Under the pieces are notes generated by a model. It saw only the letters and a program-made list of their open reading frames with translations. It was not told the origin of the DNA and did not search any database. Shown here in pieces: positions 1 through 7,401 of a stretch of DNA of 64,000 nucleotides. The stretch spans positions 62,001-126,000 of the forward strand of contig NZ_NPKO01000012.1 of assembly GCF_008329605.1 (NCBI RefSeq), given 5' to 3'. Both the position numbers and the translations under genes were made by a program. The stretch comes from Mycolicibacterium sp. P9-64. GTDB taxonomy: Bacteria; Actinomycetota; Actinomycetes; Mycobacteriales; Mycobacteriaceae. The first letter of the stretch is position 1; every line of letters starts with the position of its first letter.

Positions 1-141
1 AAGATCACCTTGGCGTGCGAGGTGTGCAAGCACCGCAACTACATCACCAAGAAGAACCGCCGCAACGATCCCGATCGCCTCGAGATCAAGAAGTTCTGCC
101 CGAACTGTGGCCACCACCAGCCGCACAAGGAATCGCGTTAG
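1..141 (+). CDS. rpmG: 50S ribosomal protein L33 (5'-truncated by window edge)
   Basis: Reading frame 1 is open from the first base to a TAG at 139-141 and gives the last 46 residues of a bacterial L33. Two Cys-x2-Cys pairs (CEVC near the left edge and CPNC near the end) mark the zinc-binding form. L33 sits on the large ribosomal subunit near the exit site. The start codon and a few N-terminal residues lie outside the window. The position directly before hadABC matches rpmG2 in M. tuberculosis. Confidence 0.93.
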   Translation, partial: KITLACEVCKHRNYITKKNRRNDPDRLEIKKFCPNCGHHQPHKESR

Positions 142-192
142 AGGACGACCCTCGGGCTTCGGCTCGGGGTTGGCCGGTTAGGTTCTGAATCC

Positions 193-669
193 GTGGCGTT
201 GTCTCAGAAGATCGTCGGCATGCACTACCGCTATCCCGACTTCTACGAGGTCGGGCGCGAAAAGATCCGCGAGTACGCCGTCGCCGTGAAGAACGACGAT
301 GCCGCATACCACGACGAGACCGCCGCCGCGGATCTTGGCCACAGCTCGCTGCCGGCGCCGCTGACCTTCATCTCGGTCTTCGGCTACCAGGCGCAGACGG
401 CCTTCTTCGCTCAGGCCAACATCGGCATCACCGACGAGCAGATCGTTCAGGTCGATCAAGAGCTGCGGATCCTTCAGCCGATCAGGGCCGGCGACCGCCT
501 GTACTGCGACGTCTCCGTGCATTCCCTCCGACAGGCGCACGGTACCGACATCATCGTGACCAAGAACCTCATCACCAATGAGCAGGGTGAGGCCGTGCAA
601 GAGACTTACACGACCCTGGCGGGGCGTTCAGACGAGGGTGGAGAGGGTTTTTCCGATGGCACTGCGTGA
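193..669 (+). CDS. hadA: (3R)-hydroxyacyl-ACP dehydratase subunit HadA
   Basis: 158 residues, the same length as M. tuberculosis HadA, beginning with GTG (MALSQKIVGMHYRYPD). HadA is the non-catalytic, substrate-binding hot-dog subunit that pairs with HadB in the FAS-II dehydratase that dehydrates 3-hydroxyacyl-ACP during mycolic acid chain elongation in the cytoplasm. The conserved block APLTFISVFGYQAQ and the C-terminal EGFSDG ending are present. The 3' end overlaps the start of hadB by 14 bases in another frame, which points to translational coupling. In M. tuberculosis HadA is a site of thiacetazone/isoxyl resistance (family knowledge). Confidence 0.96.
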   Translation: MALSQKIVGMHYRYPDFYEVGREKIREYAVAVKNDDAAYHDETAAADLGHSSLPAPLTFISVFGYQAQTAFFAQANIGITDEQIVQVDQELRILQPIRAGDRLYCDVSVHSLRQAHGTDIIVTKNLITNEQGEAVQETYTTLAGRSDEGGEGFSDGTA

Positions 670-1084
670 GTTCAGTTCGGTGAAGGTGGGCGACCTGCTT
701 CCGGAGCGGGTGATCCCATTGACCAGGGGGGACCTGGTGAACTACGCCGGCGTGTCCGGTGACCTCAACCCGATCCACTGGGACGACGAGATCGCCAAGC
801 AGGTGGGCCTGGACACCGCGATCGCACACGGCATGCTGACCATGGGCCTCGGCGGCGGATACGTGACGTCGTGGGTGGGCGATCCGGCGGCGGTCACTGA
901 GTACAACGTCCGCTTCACCGCGGTCGTGCCGGTTCCCAACGACGGCGTCGGCGCTGAAATCGTGTTCAATGGGCGGGTGAAATCCGTTGAGCCAGAATCC
1001 AAGTCGATCACCATTGCGTTGTCGGCGACCACTGGGGGGAAGAAAATCTTCGGGCGCGCCATCGCGACCGCGAAGTTGGCCTAG
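656..1084 (+). CDS. hadB: (3R)-hydroxyacyl-ACP dehydratase subunit HadB
   Basis: 142 residues, identical in length to M. tuberculosis HadB. It carries the MaoC-like hydratase motif DLNPIHWDDEIA with the catalytic Asp-x4-His pair at residues 36-41, followed by AHGMLTMG. HadB is the catalytic partner in both HadAB (early FAS-II cycles) and HadBC (late cycles). The frame is open further upstream to 578, but ATG at 656 (MALREFSSVKVGD) matches the family N-terminus and is preceded by GAGAGGG. It overlaps hadA and lies two bases before hadC, so the three genes form one operon. Confidence 0.97.
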   Translation: MALREFSSVKVGDLLPERVIPLTRGDLVNYAGVSGDLNPIHWDDEIAKQVGLDTAIAHGMLTMGLGGGYVTSWVGDPAAVTEYNVRFTAVVPVPNDGVGAEIVFNGRVKSVEPESKSITIALSATTGGKKIFGRAIATAKLA

Positions 1085-1086
1085 CC

Positions 1087-1599
1087 ATGCCTGTCAATCC
1101 TGAAATTCTGGGGATGGTGCATCACTATCCCGACACCTTCATCATCGGTCGCGAACAGGTCCGCCAGTACGGCTGGGCGATCAAGGCCGACGACCCCGCG
1201 ACGTTCGACGAGGAAGCCGCCGCCGAACTCGGCCACGACAACCTCGTCGCACCGCTGACCTTCCCCGCGATCCTGGCGCTGCTCGTGCAGAAGGACTTCT
1301 TCCGCAAGGTCGACGTCGGCCTTGCCACCATGCAGATCGTGCAGGTGGACCAGAGCTTCGTCTTCCACCGCCCGCTGAAGGCCGGCGACCGGCTGCGGGC
1401 CAGCATGGAGGTCCAATCCATCGTCGAACGATTCGGCGCCGACATCGTCGTCACCCGCAGCGTCTGCACCAATGACGACGGCGAAATGGTGCTCGAGGGC
1501 TTCACCACGCTGATGGGCCACGAGGGCGACAATTCGATCTCGGTCAAGTGGGACCCGGAGAGCGGCCAGGTCATCCGGACCGCGGCGGCGGTGGATTAG
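1087..1599 (+). CDS. hadC: (3R)-hydroxyacyl-ACP dehydratase subunit HadC
   Basis: 170 residues. It is homologous to HadA: it shares a pattern like GMVHHYPDTFIIGREQVRQY near the N-terminus and the APLTFPAIL block. HadC supports HadB in the HadBC dimer that handles the long-chain, late elongation cycles of meromycolate synthesis. ATG at 1087 follows the hadB stop by two bases. The C-terminal tail after the hot-dog fold is a few residues longer than in M. tuberculosis. Confidence 0.95.
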   Translation: MPVNPEILGMVHHYPDTFIIGREQVRQYGWAIKADDPATFDEEAAAELGHDNLVAPLTFPAILALLVQKDFFRKVDVGLATMQIVQVDQSFVFHRPLKAGDRLRASMEVQSIVERFGADIVVTRSVCTNDDGEMVLEGFTTLMGHEGDNSISVKWDPESGQVIRTAAAVD

Positions 1600-1736
1600 T
1601 AACTCGGACCAGGCCCGATGTACACTGGGTCCTCGGGGTTTCACCCATTTGAGCGCGCTGTCCGTCGGTTGCTGATCGACCGATCGGGGAGCGCGCGAAA
1701 TTGTGTGAGGCCCGCAGGTTGGCCTGCCAACCGTGA

Positions 1737-1809
<73 letters not shown>

Positions 1810-1875
1810 CTCAACTGAAGACTGGACACGTGTGGACACTGGAAGGTGACCACACCAACTGACGAAAGGCGTGCG

Positions 1876-2340
1876 GTGAGCGACGAGCGCGACAGTGCTG
1901 GCTCCGCAGGCGACGTGACCGACAGCACGGACACCGACGAGACCGGCGGACAGACCGCCGTGGGTACCCGGCCGCTGCGCCCGACGGGCAAGCGGTCGCG
2001 CCGCGGGACGTTCGAGAGCGGCGTCACCGACTCCGATGTGGACGTGGAGTCGGACGATGCCGAGACCACGTCGAAGGCATCTTCGAAGAACGGCTCCGAC
2101 AAGAACGGCTCCGGCAAGAAGAAGACCGCCAAGAAGAGCGCTCCTCGGCAGAACCCGTTCGTCTTCGTATGGAACTTCCTGAAGCAGGTCGTCACCGAAC
2201 TGCGGAAGGTGATCTGGCCCAACCGCAAGCAGATGATCAGCTACACCACCGTGGTGCTGGTCTTCCTGGTGTTCATGGTGGCCCTGATCGGCGGAGTCGA
2301 CCTCGGCTTCGCCAAGCTCGTCGGCCTGGTGTTCGGCTAA
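1876..2340 (+). CDS. secE: Preprotein translocase subunit SecE
   Basis: 154 residues with a long acidic, Lys/Ser-rich, low-complexity N-terminal region typical of actinobacterial SecE. The conserved SecE core follows (FLKQVVTELRKVIWPNRKQM) and then a single membrane helix (about VVLVFLVFMVALIGGVDLG). SecE clamps the two halves of SecY in the SecYEG channel. GTG at 1876 is preferred because AAAGG lies six bases upstream and the product starts MSDE as in M. tuberculosis. An in-frame GTG at 1846 would add ten residues but has no well-spaced ribosome binding site. It is probably cotranscribed with nusG. Confidence 0.93.
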   Translation: MSDERDSAGSAGDVTDSTDTDETGGQTAVGTRPLRPTGKRSRRGTFESGVTDSDVDVESDDAETTSKASSKNGSDKNGSGKKKTAKKSAPRQNPFVFVWNFLKQVVTELRKVIWPNRKQMISYTTVVLVFLVFMVALIGGVDLGFAKLVGLVFG

Positions 2341-2385
2341 CGATCCCGCATGACGAGCTGAAGAATTTAGAGAGGATTGACAACC

Positions 2386-3216
2386 GTGACGACCTTCGAT
2401 GGCGAGACGCCCTCGGGTGAGTCCGACGTGTTCGCCGAAGCCGCCGAGTCGGCGACCTTGACTGATGTCGAGACTGGCCAGACCGTCGAGATCAACGAGG
2501 AACCGACGTCCGCCGCCGCCGCTGCGGAGGATTCCGATGTAGTTGCGGAGGCGGACGGCGAGTCTGATGTCGCTGTCGAGGTGGAGGACGAAGACGTCGA
2601 TCCCGCCGTGGCGCTCAAGAAGGATCTGCGCTCGCGGCCAGGCGACTGGTACGTCATCCACTCCTACGCGGGCTACGAGAACAAGGTGAAGGCCAACCTC
2701 GAGACGCGTGTGCAGAACCTCGACGTCGGCGACTACATCTTCCAGGTGGAAGTCCCCACCGAAGAAGTCACCGAGATCAAGAACGGCCAGCGCAAGCAGG
2801 TCAACCGCAAGGTGCTGCCCGGCTACATCCTGGTGCGCATGGAGCTGACCGACGAGTCCTGGAGCGCGGTGCGCAACACGCCCGGCGTCACCGGTTTCGT
2901 CGGCGCCACCTCGAAGCCGTCGCCCCTGAAGCTCGACGACGTCGTCAAGTTCCTGCTGCCACCCGCCGCGGCGAAGAAGCCCGCGAAGAGCACGGCCAGT
3001 GGTGCGGCGTCGACCGAGGCCAGCCTCGAGCGTCCCGAGATTCTGGTCGACTTCGAGGTCGGCGAGTCGGTCACCGTCATGGACGGCCCGTTCGCGACGC
3101 TGCCTGCGTCGATCAGCGAGGTCAACGCCGAACAGGGCAAGCTCAAGGTCCTGGTGTCCATCTTCGGCCGCGAGACACCCGTGGAACTGACCTTCGCCCA
3201 GGTCAGCAAGATCTAA
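2386..3216 (+). CDS. nusG: Transcription termination/antitermination protein NusG
   Basis: 276 residues. An acidic N-terminal extension of about 75 residues precedes the NGN domain (GDWYVIHSYAGYENKVKANL), and a KOW domain closes the protein (FEVGESVTVMDGPFATLP ... ETPVELTFAQVSKI). NusG binds RNA polymerase and links it to Rho and to the ribosome. GTG at 2386 gives MTTFDGE as in M. tuberculosis and follows AGAGAGGA with suitable spacing. A TTG at 2377 is in frame but less likely. An Ala/Lys-rich linker lies between the two domains. Confidence 0.95.
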   Translation: MTTFDGETPSGESDVFAEAAESATLTDVETGQTVEINEEPTSAAAAAEDSDVVAEADGESDVAVEVEDEDVDPAVALKKDLRSRPGDWYVIHSYAGYENKVKANLETRVQNLDVGDYIFQVEVPTEEVTEIKNGQRKQVNRKVLPGYILVRMELTDESWSAVRNTPGVTGFVGATSKPSPLKLDDVVKFLLPPAAAKKPAKSTASGAASTEASLERPEILVDFEVGESVTVMDGPFATLPASISEVNAEQGKLKVLVSIFGRETPVELTFAQVSKI

Positions 3217-3253
3217 AGACAAGACGAATCAGAAAGAATAGGAACGAAAACTC

Positions 3254-3682
3254 ATGGCCCCGAAGAAGAAGGTCACCGGGCTGATCAAGTTGCAGATCCA
3301 GGCCGGGCAGGCCAACCCCGCCCCGCCGGTTGGTCCCGCGCTCGGTCAGCACGGCGTCAACATCATGGAATTCTGCAAGGCGTACAACGCCGCGACCGAG
3401 TCGCAGCGCGGCAACGTCATCCCCGTGGAGATCACCGTCTACGAGGACCGCAGCTTCACGTTCGCACTGAAGACGCCGCCGGCTGCCCGGCTGCTGCTGA
3501 AGGCCGCGGGCGTGCAGAAGGGTTCCGGCGAGCCGCACAAGACCAAGGTCGCCACCGTGACCTGGGATCAGGTGCGTGAGATCGCCGAGACCAAGAAGGA
3601 AGATCTCAACGCCAACGACATCGACGCCGCGGCGAAGATCATCGCAGGCACTGCCCGCTCCATGGGTATCACCGTCAAGTAG
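3254..3682 (+). CDS. rplK: 50S ribosomal protein L11
   Basis: 142 residues, the standard length. The N-terminal domain carries the Gly/Pro-rich segment AGQANPAPPVGPALGQHGVN that contacts 23S rRNA and is the thiostrepton region. The RNA-binding C-terminal domain ends MGITVK. L11 forms the base of the ribosomal stalk with L10 and L12 (encoded at 59218-60281). ATG at 3254 follows AGGAACG. rplA lies 76 bases downstream in the same direction. Confidence 0.97.
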   Translation: MAPKKKVTGLIKLQIQAGQANPAPPVGPALGQHGVNIMEFCKAYNAATESQRGNVIPVEITVYEDRSFTFALKTPPAARLLLKAAGVQKGSGEPHKTKVATVTWDQVREIAETKKEDLNANDIDAAAKIIAGTARSMGITVK

Positions 3683-3758
3683 CAGTACCCCGCAACACCC
3701 CGTGGGAGGGCCAGCTCCGGCCCGCCAACCACAACCAACGAAACTGATTGGAAGATCG

Positions 3759-4466
3759 ATGAGCAAGAACAGCAAGGCATACCGCGAAGCCGCCGAGAAG
3801 GTCGACCGCGACAACCTCTACACCCCGCTCGAGGCCGCGAAGCTGGCCAAGGAGACGTCGTCGAAGAAGCAGGACGCCACCGTCGAGGTTGCGATCCGCC
3901 TTGGCGTCGACCCCCGCAAGGCCGACCAGATGGTCCGCGGCACGGTCAACCTGCCCAACGGCACCGGCAAGACCGCGCGCGTCATCGTATTCGCCGTGGG
4001 CGAGAAGGCCGAGGCCGCAGTCGCCGCAGGCGCAGACGAGGTGGGCAGCGACGACCTGATCGAGAAGATCCAGGGCGGCTTCCTGGACTTCGACGCCGCG
4101 ATCGCGACGCCCGACCAGATGGCCAAGGTTGGCAAGATCGCGCGTGTGCTTGGCCCGCGTGGCCTGATGCCGAACCCCAAGACCGGCACGGTCACCCCCG
4201 ACGTGGCGAAGGCCGTGTCCGAGATCAAGGGCGGCAAGATCAACTTCCGCGTCGACAAGCAGGCCAACCTGCACTTCGTGATCGGCAAGGCGTCGTTCGA
4301 CGAGACCGCGCTCGCGCAGAACTACGGCGCCGCGCTCGACGAGATCCTGCGGGCCAAGCCCGCGTCGTCCAAGGGCCGCTACCTGAAGAAGATCGTCGTC
4401 TCGACGACCACGGGCCCGGGCATCCCGGTCGACCCGGCCATCACGCGCAACTTCACCGAGGCCTAA
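3759..4466 (+). CDS. rplA: 50S ribosomal protein L1
   Basis: 235 residues, the same as M. tuberculosis L1. It shows the signature VARVLGPRGLMPNPK-like segment (IARVLGPRGLMPNPKTGTV). L1 binds 23S rRNA at the E-site stalk and, in many bacteria, represses its own operon. ATG at 3759 (MSKNSKAYREA) is preceded by GGAAGATCG; the frame is open upstream but the longer form does not match the family. In M. tuberculosis the next gene is mmaA4; here an accessory region begins. Confidence 0.97.
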   Translation: MSKNSKAYREAAEKVDRDNLYTPLEAAKLAKETSSKKQDATVEVAIRLGVDPRKADQMVRGTVNLPNGTGKTARVIVFAVGEKAEAAVAAGADEVGSDDLIEKIQGGFLDFDAAIATPDQMAKVGKIARVLGPRGLMPNPKTGTVTPDVAKAVSEIKGGKINFRVDKQANLHFVIGKASFDETALAQNYGAALDEILRAKPASSKGRYLKKIVVSTTTGPGIPVDPAITRNFTEA

Positions 4467-4472
4467 GTCCCC

Positions 4473-5174
4473 TTGCCGCGAGCGTGCGTGTCTGCGGACG
4501 ACACGCCGTCGTTCTTCCAACGAACGCGCACGCTCGCGGCGGGATTGGCTGCGATCATGCTGGTGATGACGCCGCCAACGGCTTCGGCCGACCCGCCGCC
4601 GGTCTCTCCGCAGGCTCAGGCCGCTGGGTTGGTCGACGTGCTGAGCATCGTCCCCGACGCCATCATCGATCTGCGCTATGCGACGCCGAACAACTTCGTC
4701 GGACAGCAGCTGTATCCGACGGGTGCGCGGTGCCTGATCCACCAGGACATGGTTGCCGGAATCGTCACGGCGGCAGACATCCTGCGCAAGAACGGCGAGG
4801 TGCTGGTCTTCTGGGACTGCTACCGCCCGCACGACGTCCAGGTGCGGATGTTCGCCGCGGTGCCCAACCCGAACTGGGTGGCCCGTCCGAGTGAATACGC
4901 GCGCAGCCACGAGTCGGGCCGCTCGGTCGACGTGACGCTGGCCGACGGGCACTACGGAACGCGTGTCGACATGGGTACCGACTTCGACGACTTCTCACCC
5001 CGCAGCCACGCCAACGCCACCGACGGCATCACGCCTGGGCAGCAGGCCAATCGCGCGCGCCTTCGGGCGGCAATGGCCGCCGGCGGTCTGAGCGCCTACT
5101 CCGGCGAGTGGTGGCACTTCGACGGGCCAGGTGCGAAGGACCCGCGTCCCATCCTCGACGTGCCGCTCAACTGA
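4473..5174 (+). CDS. Secreted D-Ala-D-Ala dipeptidase-like M15D peptidase
   Basis: Up to 233 residues from TTG at 4473. A signal peptide is visible (hydrophobic LAAGLAAIMLVM, then TASA before DPPP). The mature part carries the VanX/DdpX hallmarks: DLRYATPNNFVG, a zinc-ligand motif SHESGRSVDV (SxHxxGxAxD type) and EWWHFD near the end. The family hydrolyses D-Ala-D-Ala dipeptides; export suggests a role in peptidoglycan turnover rather than glycopeptide resistance (inference). The start is uncertain because codons 1-23 lie in the inverted repeat at 4475-4540. GTG 4488, TTG 4545 or ATG 4557 are alternatives, but the later ones shorten the signal peptide. Confidence 0.82.
   Translation: MPRACVSADDTPSFFQRTRTLAAGLAAIMLVMTPPTASADPPPVSPQAQAAGLVDVLSIVPDAIIDLRYATPNNFVGQQLYPTGARCLIHQDMVAGIVTAADILRKNGEVLVFWDCYRPHDVQVRMFAAVPNPNWVARPSEYARSHESGRSVDVTLADGHYGTRVDMGTDFDDFSPRSHANATDGITPGQQANRARLRAAMAAGGLSAYSGEWWHFDGPGAKDPRPILDVPLN
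4475..4540. repeat. Long inverted repeat just after rplA (REP-like or terminator)
   Basis: Arms 4475-4491 and 4524-4540 pair over 17 positions (one G-T wobble). They are built on CCGCGAGCGTGCG and its complement and enclose a 32-base spacer that itself contains a GACGACACG/CGTCG self-complementary patch. It begins eight bases after the rplA stop and could end the rplK-rplA transcript. The GCGAGCGTGCG word resembles interspersed repeats I recall from other mycobacterial genomes; that cannot be tested here. It overlaps the 5' end of the following gene. Confidence 0.6.
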
Positions 5175-5186
5175 TCGCGCGGATCC

Positions 5187-6146
5187 TCAACTCGCCGTGC
5201 GCGATTGGGGAACCTCGAGCGTCGTAATCAGACCCTCGTGATCGGACCCCGGAAGCTTGGTCGTCTCCGCGGACGTCGCCGTGCACTGGTAGGTCAGGAC
5301 GTGGTCGATGGCGATGATCGGCGGAATCCGGCTGTCGGCAGGATAGGTCCTGTTGAAACCTGCGCCCGCTTGCAACGAGGCGTCCTGGAAGCCGTTGCGC
5401 AGCAGGTGGCGGAACTCCCGCATGTCCGGTGTGCTGTTGAAGTCCCCTGCGACGATCGCGCAGCCCGCGCCGACCGATTCGGCCAGGTCGCGCATCGTCC
5501 TCTGCATGCGCTGCATGTCCGATCGGAAGTCAGCGATGGGGTTTGGCCACGGTGGTAGCAGGTGGGCGACCAGGACGGCCGGGTCGACTTGCGCCCCTTC
5601 GAGTTTGATGCGCGCGCTGACCATGGCGAGTTGGTAGTCGCCGATGCGCTCCGACGCGGTGATCGGAAACCTGCTCCACATGCCGACCCCGTCAGGACCC
5701 GGTCGGGCGTCGAGGGCCCGGTAGGGGAAGGTCTCGTCCAGACCTGCCGCCGAGAGCCTCTCAACCGCTTCCGGCGTGAGTTCTTGTACGGCGAGGACGT
5801 CGGCGTGCGCGTTCGCCGTCGCCACCAGTGGCTCCGCATCGGCTCGGCCGTAGAGGATGTTCGCCGTCATGATCCGCAGCGGCACGGTTTGGACGGCGGG
5901 GTCGTTGCGCTTGGATATGAAGAGCGGCAACTCAACTGCAATTGCCACGATCACGACCACGGTTGCCACGAGCGCCAGCGCCCAGCGCCTGCCCGCGAAG
6001 AGCAGGACCGCTGACACGACGGCCGTACTCATCAAATAGGGCGAAAGCACCGCCGCGAACATGACGACCTGGTTGGTGAGCGGCACGTAACGTGCGAGCA
6101 GCCCGACGACCGCTATCGCGAGTGCTGCCAGCGCGATGATGGTCAT
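5187..6146 (-). CDS. Membrane-anchored endonuclease/exonuclease/phosphatase family protein
   Basis: 319 residues. The first 80 residues hold three hydrophobic helices (from MTIIALAALAIAVVGLLA onward). The rest is an EEP (DNase I-like) domain with MTANILYGRAD, LAVQELTPEAVERL, VAGDFNSTPDMREF and IDHVL, that is, the N, QE, GDFN and DH catalytic blocks. Proteins with this layout are usually membrane-bound hydrolases of phosphodiesters or phospholipid headgroups; the substrate here is unknown. It is convergent with the M15D gene, 12 bases apart. Confidence 0.85.
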   Translation of the reverse strand: MTIIALAALAIAVVGLLARYVPLTNQVVMFAAVLSPYLMSTAVVSAVLLFAGRRWALALVATVVVIVAIAVELPLFISKRNDPAVQTVPLRIMTANILYGRADAEPLVATANAHADVLAVQELTPEAVERLSAAGLDETFPYRALDARPGPDGVGMWSRFPITASERIGDYQLAMVSARIKLEGAQVDPAVLVAHLLPPWPNPIADFRSDMQRMQRTMRDLAESVGAGCAIVAGDFNSTPDMREFRHLLRNGFQDASLQAGAGFNRTYPADSRIPPIIAIDHVLTYQCTATSAETTKLPGSDHEGLITTLEVPQSRTAS

Positions 6147-6196
6147 CGGGGTGTGTCGTCGAAAGTGCCGATGCAGGCGACTGTAGTTGGCGGGCG

Positions 6197-6652
6197 TCAG
6201 GCCCGTTGGGTGACCTCTGCGTGTGCGAGCAGGTGCTTGGCGAGGCTTCCGAGGAATCGGGTGAGGAAGCGGCGCCAGAGGATTCCGGTGCAGGGGATTC
6301 GTTCGGTGAAGTCAGCCGACCACGTGACGGTCAGCTGCCCTTCGGGGCCGGGGGTGAGCACGACCCGGGCCTGGTAGTCCTTGACGGGCCAGTTGGCGAG
6401 AATGCGGTAGCCGTGCAGAATCGGTCGTTCGTCGTCGGTGATCTGCTCTGCCGTCTTGAACCGGTCGGTCCCGACGAGGCGGACGCGGCCCACGACGGAG
6501 TCGCCGGTGGGGGATTCGTCGCGCCACCCCGACGACGTGATGGACGGGCCCGCCCAGCACTTCCACGTCGTGGCGTCGCGCAGCAGATCGAACGCGGTCT
6601 CCGCATCTGCCTGACCACTACGCTCGACCGACACGGAGTAGCTACGGGCCAT
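6197..6652 (-). CDS. SRPBCC (START-like) family protein
   Basis: 151 residues. The pattern of a polyketide-cyclase/START-like lipid-binding fold is seen: MARSYSVSVERSGQADAETAF at the start, a central Trp-rich stretch (WKCWAGPSI), and a C-terminal helix (FLGSLAKHLLAHAEV). ATG at 6652 is chosen because GGAGGATTCG lies directly upstream. It is divergent from the TetR gene at 6724 over a 71-base gap that contains a probable operator, so it is probably controlled by that repressor. The ligand is unknown. Confidence 0.8.
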   Translation of the reverse strand: MARSYSVSVERSGQADAETAFDLLRDATTWKCWAGPSITSSGWRDESPTGDSVVGRVRLVGTDRFKTAEQITDDERPILHGYRILANWPVKDYQARVVLTPGPEGQLTVTWSADFTERIPCTGILWRRFLTRFLGSLAKHLLAHAEVTQRA

Positions 6653-6679
6653 CGAATCCTCCTGGGGTTGACGTTCGTC

Positions 6680-6702
6680 ATAATGGAACACTGCTCTGTT
6701 AT
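6680..6702. promoter_or_regulatory. Putative TetR operator between SRPBCC and TetR genes
   Basis: An imperfect palindrome in the divergent gap: ATAATGGA on the left mirrors TCTGTTAT on the right, centred at 6691. Size and position fit a TetR operator that controls both genes. This is inferred from sequence only. Confidence 0.5.
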
Positions 6703-6723
6703 ATTTCGTCAAGGGAGGCGGAG

Positions 6724-7341
6724 ATGGCCGACGAATTCCAACGCGCTCGCACGGCCGAACAGCGCGGGGAACGCCTCGCTGAAATCCGCAGGGCCGCAGT
6801 GGAATTGCTGCGGGATACGCCCATTGATCAGATCAGCGTGCGGATGGTGGCCACCAAGGTCGGCCTCGCCGCGAGCAACGTGCTGCGGCACGCGGGCTCG
6901 CGCGAAGAGTTGTTCCTCGACGTGATGGACGAGCAGTACGTCGCCTGGATTGCGGAGCTGTCCGCAGAACTGGACGGCATCGGCACGCCAGCATCGATCG
7001 AGGCCATCGCCACGCTCATCGCCTCGTCCCTGGTGCGCCGAACCACGCTGCACCAACTCATCGAGGCGTCGCCCGAACTTCTGCGGCGCACCGCCTCGGG
7101 CTCCGGCACGCGAACCCGCGCCCAGGGCGAGCGCAATGGCGCCGCCCTCACGACGCTCGTCGAAGGGGCACTCGGTACTTGCTTCAACGAAGCCGATCAG
7201 AAGTACTTCGTCGCCGGGTTGCATGCCGTCGTGAGTGCGGCAGGCGCATGGTCGCGCCAAGCGCTGTTCCCCGTCGACGCGGAGCGGGTCATTCGTGACC
7301 TGCTGGCAATCCTGTTGGCGGGTCTAGTCGCTCGGGTGTGA
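6724..7341 (+). CDS. TetR/AcrR family transcriptional regulator
   Basis: 205 residues. The N-terminal helix-turn-helix spans about residues 15-60 (EIRRAAVELL ... ISVRMVATKVGLAASNVLRH, then SREELF). The C-terminal ligand domain has no recognised specificity. ATG at 6724 follows AGGGAGGCGGAG. The divergent SRPBCC gene is the probable target. The region around recognition helix 3 reads SNVLRHAGS, slightly unlike the usual xxxYxHFxxK pattern because the aromatic residue is replaced by Leu. Confidence 0.85.
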   Translation: MADEFQRARTAEQRGERLAEIRRAAVELLRDTPIDQISVRMVATKVGLAASNVLRHAGSREELFLDVMDEQYVAWIAELSAELDGIGTPASIEAIATLIASSLVRRTTLHQLIEASPELLRRTASGSGTRTRAQGERNGAALTTLVEGALGTCFNEADQKYFVAGLHAVVSAAGAWSRQALFPVDAERVIRDLLAILLAGLVARV

Positions 7342-7401
7342 GCACTCGGCCGACCGGCGTTGGAGGAATTCGCGGGCCGGGTTGGACCCGTCAAACAGAG
7401 G

